The notes beneath the pieces were generated by a model. That model ran no database searches. It saw only the letters and a program-made list of their open reading frames with translations, and was not told the origin of the DNA. Below, in pieces: positions 62,734-64,000 of a DNA stretch of 64,000 nt; position 1 is the stretch's first letter, and each line of letters opens with the position of its first letter. The position numbers and the translations under genes were made by a program. Location of the stretch: positions 496,001-560,000 of the forward strand of contig CANFJL010000001.1 of the NCBI GenBank assembly GCA_947447525.1. Reading direction: 5' to 3'. This stretch comes from Flavobacteriales bacterium. GTDB lineage: Bacteria; Bacteroidota; Bacteroidia; Flavobacteriales_D; Crocinitomicaceae.

Positions 62734-64000
62734 TCTTCTTTTTAAGTTTATTCCATTTTTTCAACCACAATTCTCTACTAAATAGGGGAGCATCATTTGC
62801 TGCTGCGCGCATAATTAATAGTGCAATAGGAGTAAAGAAAAGTCCTGCCATCCACATTCCAAACCAAGGAGCAACGACATGGGTATCGGACAAATTTTCT
62901 CCAACACTAATTAAAATGAAGTACAGCATGAATATTAATGCAGCAATTACTACAGGAGCTCCAAAGCCACCTTTTTTGATAATTGTACCTAAGGGTGCTC
63001 CTATAAAAAAGAGAACGATAATGGCATAAGTAAGCGCAAATTTCCGGTGAAATTCTACCCAATATTGATCTTCTTCAAATCCAATGGTATCCGTAAAGTC
63101 TTTTTGATTGGCAATATTTTGATTCAGTCGTCTTAATTTTGAAACCACTTCATTCATGGAAGCTTTTTGTTCGTTTTTGGTTAAGTCAGACCATTGGATC
63201 ACTTTTGGTTTTTCTGGATTAAGGGCCATTCCCATATCTCCCATATCAATAGCTTTTCCATCACCTTGAGAATAGAAGAATACGAAACTATTTTTTACGC
63301 CATCACTAAATGTTTTACGAATCGCCATTTGCTTTAGGTGCAAGGAATCAGTCGCCTGATTAATCTGGAATACATTCAACATTTCAAATTTATCCGTAAA
63401 AACATCTTCATCACTTTTTTTATACTGGAAACCAGTTACATTCATTTTATAAGTCGCATGTTTAAAATGAGAATCTCTGCTTGGGCGGTCACTTTCTGTT
63501 CCTGCTTGCAGTTGGCCATTGGGAAGATAGATGGGACTTTGAATATCCAACTCTTCATAAATAGTTCCGTCTTTAAGTTCAAAAAACAGAAATCTACCAT
63601 TTATCGATTTATAAACTTTCGCTTCTTTTGCTCGAACCGTTTTGAATTCAGTTGGAACGGTATGATCATGGATGATAATATCTTTAAACATACTATCTGA
63701 ACCTTCTTTGACCTTTATGGCATAACCGTCTAATTCTTTGGTGTAAACACCGGGTGTTATGATGGTTGAAAGTTTCGTGTTTTGTATGTCATAAATCAAT
63801 GAATGCCATTTAAGATTTGCTATTGGAATGACATAATTCGCGAAATAGAAGGTGAAGCTTGCAATCACGATAACCACTACCGTAAGTGGGCGCATGATTC
63901 GGTATAGTGAAAGTCCACTGGATTTTAGTGCTGTCAATTCATTGCTTTCTGAAAAATTACCAAAAGTCATTAAAGATGAAAGTAGAATTGCTAGGGGCAG
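62714..64000 (-). CDS. LptF/LptG-family LPS export permease (5' end cut by window)
   Basis: The frame is open to the window edge: upstream of the ATG at 63970 the ten further codons read LPLAILLSSL, so the N-terminus is missing. TFGNFSESNELTALKSSGLSLYRIMRPL is the typical coupling region of LptF/LptG after the second membrane helix. A large periplasmic beta-jellyroll domain follows, then membrane helices (FALTYAIIVLFFIGAPLGTIIKKGGFGAPVVIAALIFMLYF). It carries LPS from the inner membrane with LptB. LptF and LptG cannot be told apart here. Confidence 0.9.
   Translation of the reverse strand: MPLAILLSSLMTFGNFSESNELTALKSSGLSLYRIMRPLTVVVIVIASFTFYFANYVIPIANLKWHSLIYDIQNTKLSTIITPGVYTKELDGYAIKVKEGSDSMFKDIIIHDHTVPTEFKTVRAKEAKVYKSINGRFLFFELKDGTIYEELDIQSPIYLPNGQLQAGTESDRPSRDSHFKHATYKMNVTGFQYKKSDEDVFTDKFEMLNVFQINQATDSLHLKQMAIRKTFSDGVKNSFVFFYSQGDGKAIDMGDMGMALNPEKPKVIQWSDLTKNEQKASMNEVVSKLRRLNQNIANQKDFTDTIGFEEDQYWVEFHRKFALTYAIIVLFFIGAPLGTIIKKGGFGAPVVIAALIFMLYFILISVGENLSDTHVVAPWFGMWMAGLFFTPIALLIMRAAANDAPLFSRELWLKKWNKLKKKNAHTIS

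Noticed and set aside
63338-63700. A 120-codon plus-strand frame inside the LptF/LptG gene
   Set aside because: Antisense shadow of a conserved permease with no start context or similarity that I recognise.

Overview
The window looks like chromosome of a low-GC member of the Bacteroidota, most likely Flavobacteriales (family not resolvable by eye). The signs are the TAnnTTTG promoter -7 box in front of many genes, weak Shine-Dalgarno sequences, TonB receptors and carboxypeptidase-regulatory-like domains, a type IX secretion (T9SS) regulator (PorX), a protein with a T9SS type A sorting tail, and GH3 and phosphosulfolactate-synthase homologues. Coding density is high. No rRNA, tRNA, CRISPR array, phage or intact insertion sequence was seen.

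Layout. 1-4.3 kb: end of a methyltransferase gene, a small lipoprotein, a LysM protein and clpB. 4.3-13.5 kb: ahcY, hemH, a LuxE-like adenylating enzyme, a half-size TauE, an M20 amidohydrolase, a lipoprotein, a beta-barrel protein and a sufS-sufE-MIP18 iron-sulfur operon. 13.5-14.0 kb is a repeat-rich spacer. 14-30 kb: porX divergent from an HD phosphohydrolase, then guaB, two parvulin/SurA-type chaperones, MoxR, a small Cys/His protein with a TonB receptor, and a TPR-ComA-WD40-barrel run. 30-37.5 kb (mostly minus strand): hldD, a deoxynucleoside kinase, a propeller-like protein, GH3, a 32-residue membrane protein, a Bax-inhibitor-1 protein, folE, queD and mtaB. 37.5-46.5 kb: a CBS-type PLP enzyme, a binding protein, a DCC protein, a second copy of the multi-hairpin repeat, a T9SS cargo, gmhA, an SDR, an esterase, and a small APP-tailed protein with a haem-type TonB receptor. 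46.5-50.8 kb is the most accessory-looking part: two full-length paralogues with an HTH-like N-terminus flank a sodium/solute-symporter-like gene, with a striking 21-bp-phased operator-like array upstream of one. 50.9-64 kb: lipoprotein-cmk, uvrA, an amino-acid permease, ffh, a site-2 protease, two glycosyltransferases and an LptF/LptG permease cut by the window end.

Together these genes cover housekeeping (protein quality control, haem, Fe-S, purine, pterin, tRNA modification, signal recognition particle, DNA repair) and envelope biogenesis (heptose for LPS, glycosyltransferases, Lpt export, OMP chaperones, TonB uptake, T9SS). The most unusual signals are: seven genes whose start codon lies only 4-9 nt after a perfect -7 box, including three GTG starts at exactly 4 nt (candidate leaderless mRNAs); the HTH-like/symporter cassette with its phased array; two copies of a multi-hairpin intergenic repeat; a promoter-equipped 32-residue membrane protein; and two small proteins with an APP tail, each directly ahead of a TonB receptor. 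All calls come from reading the sequence without database searches.
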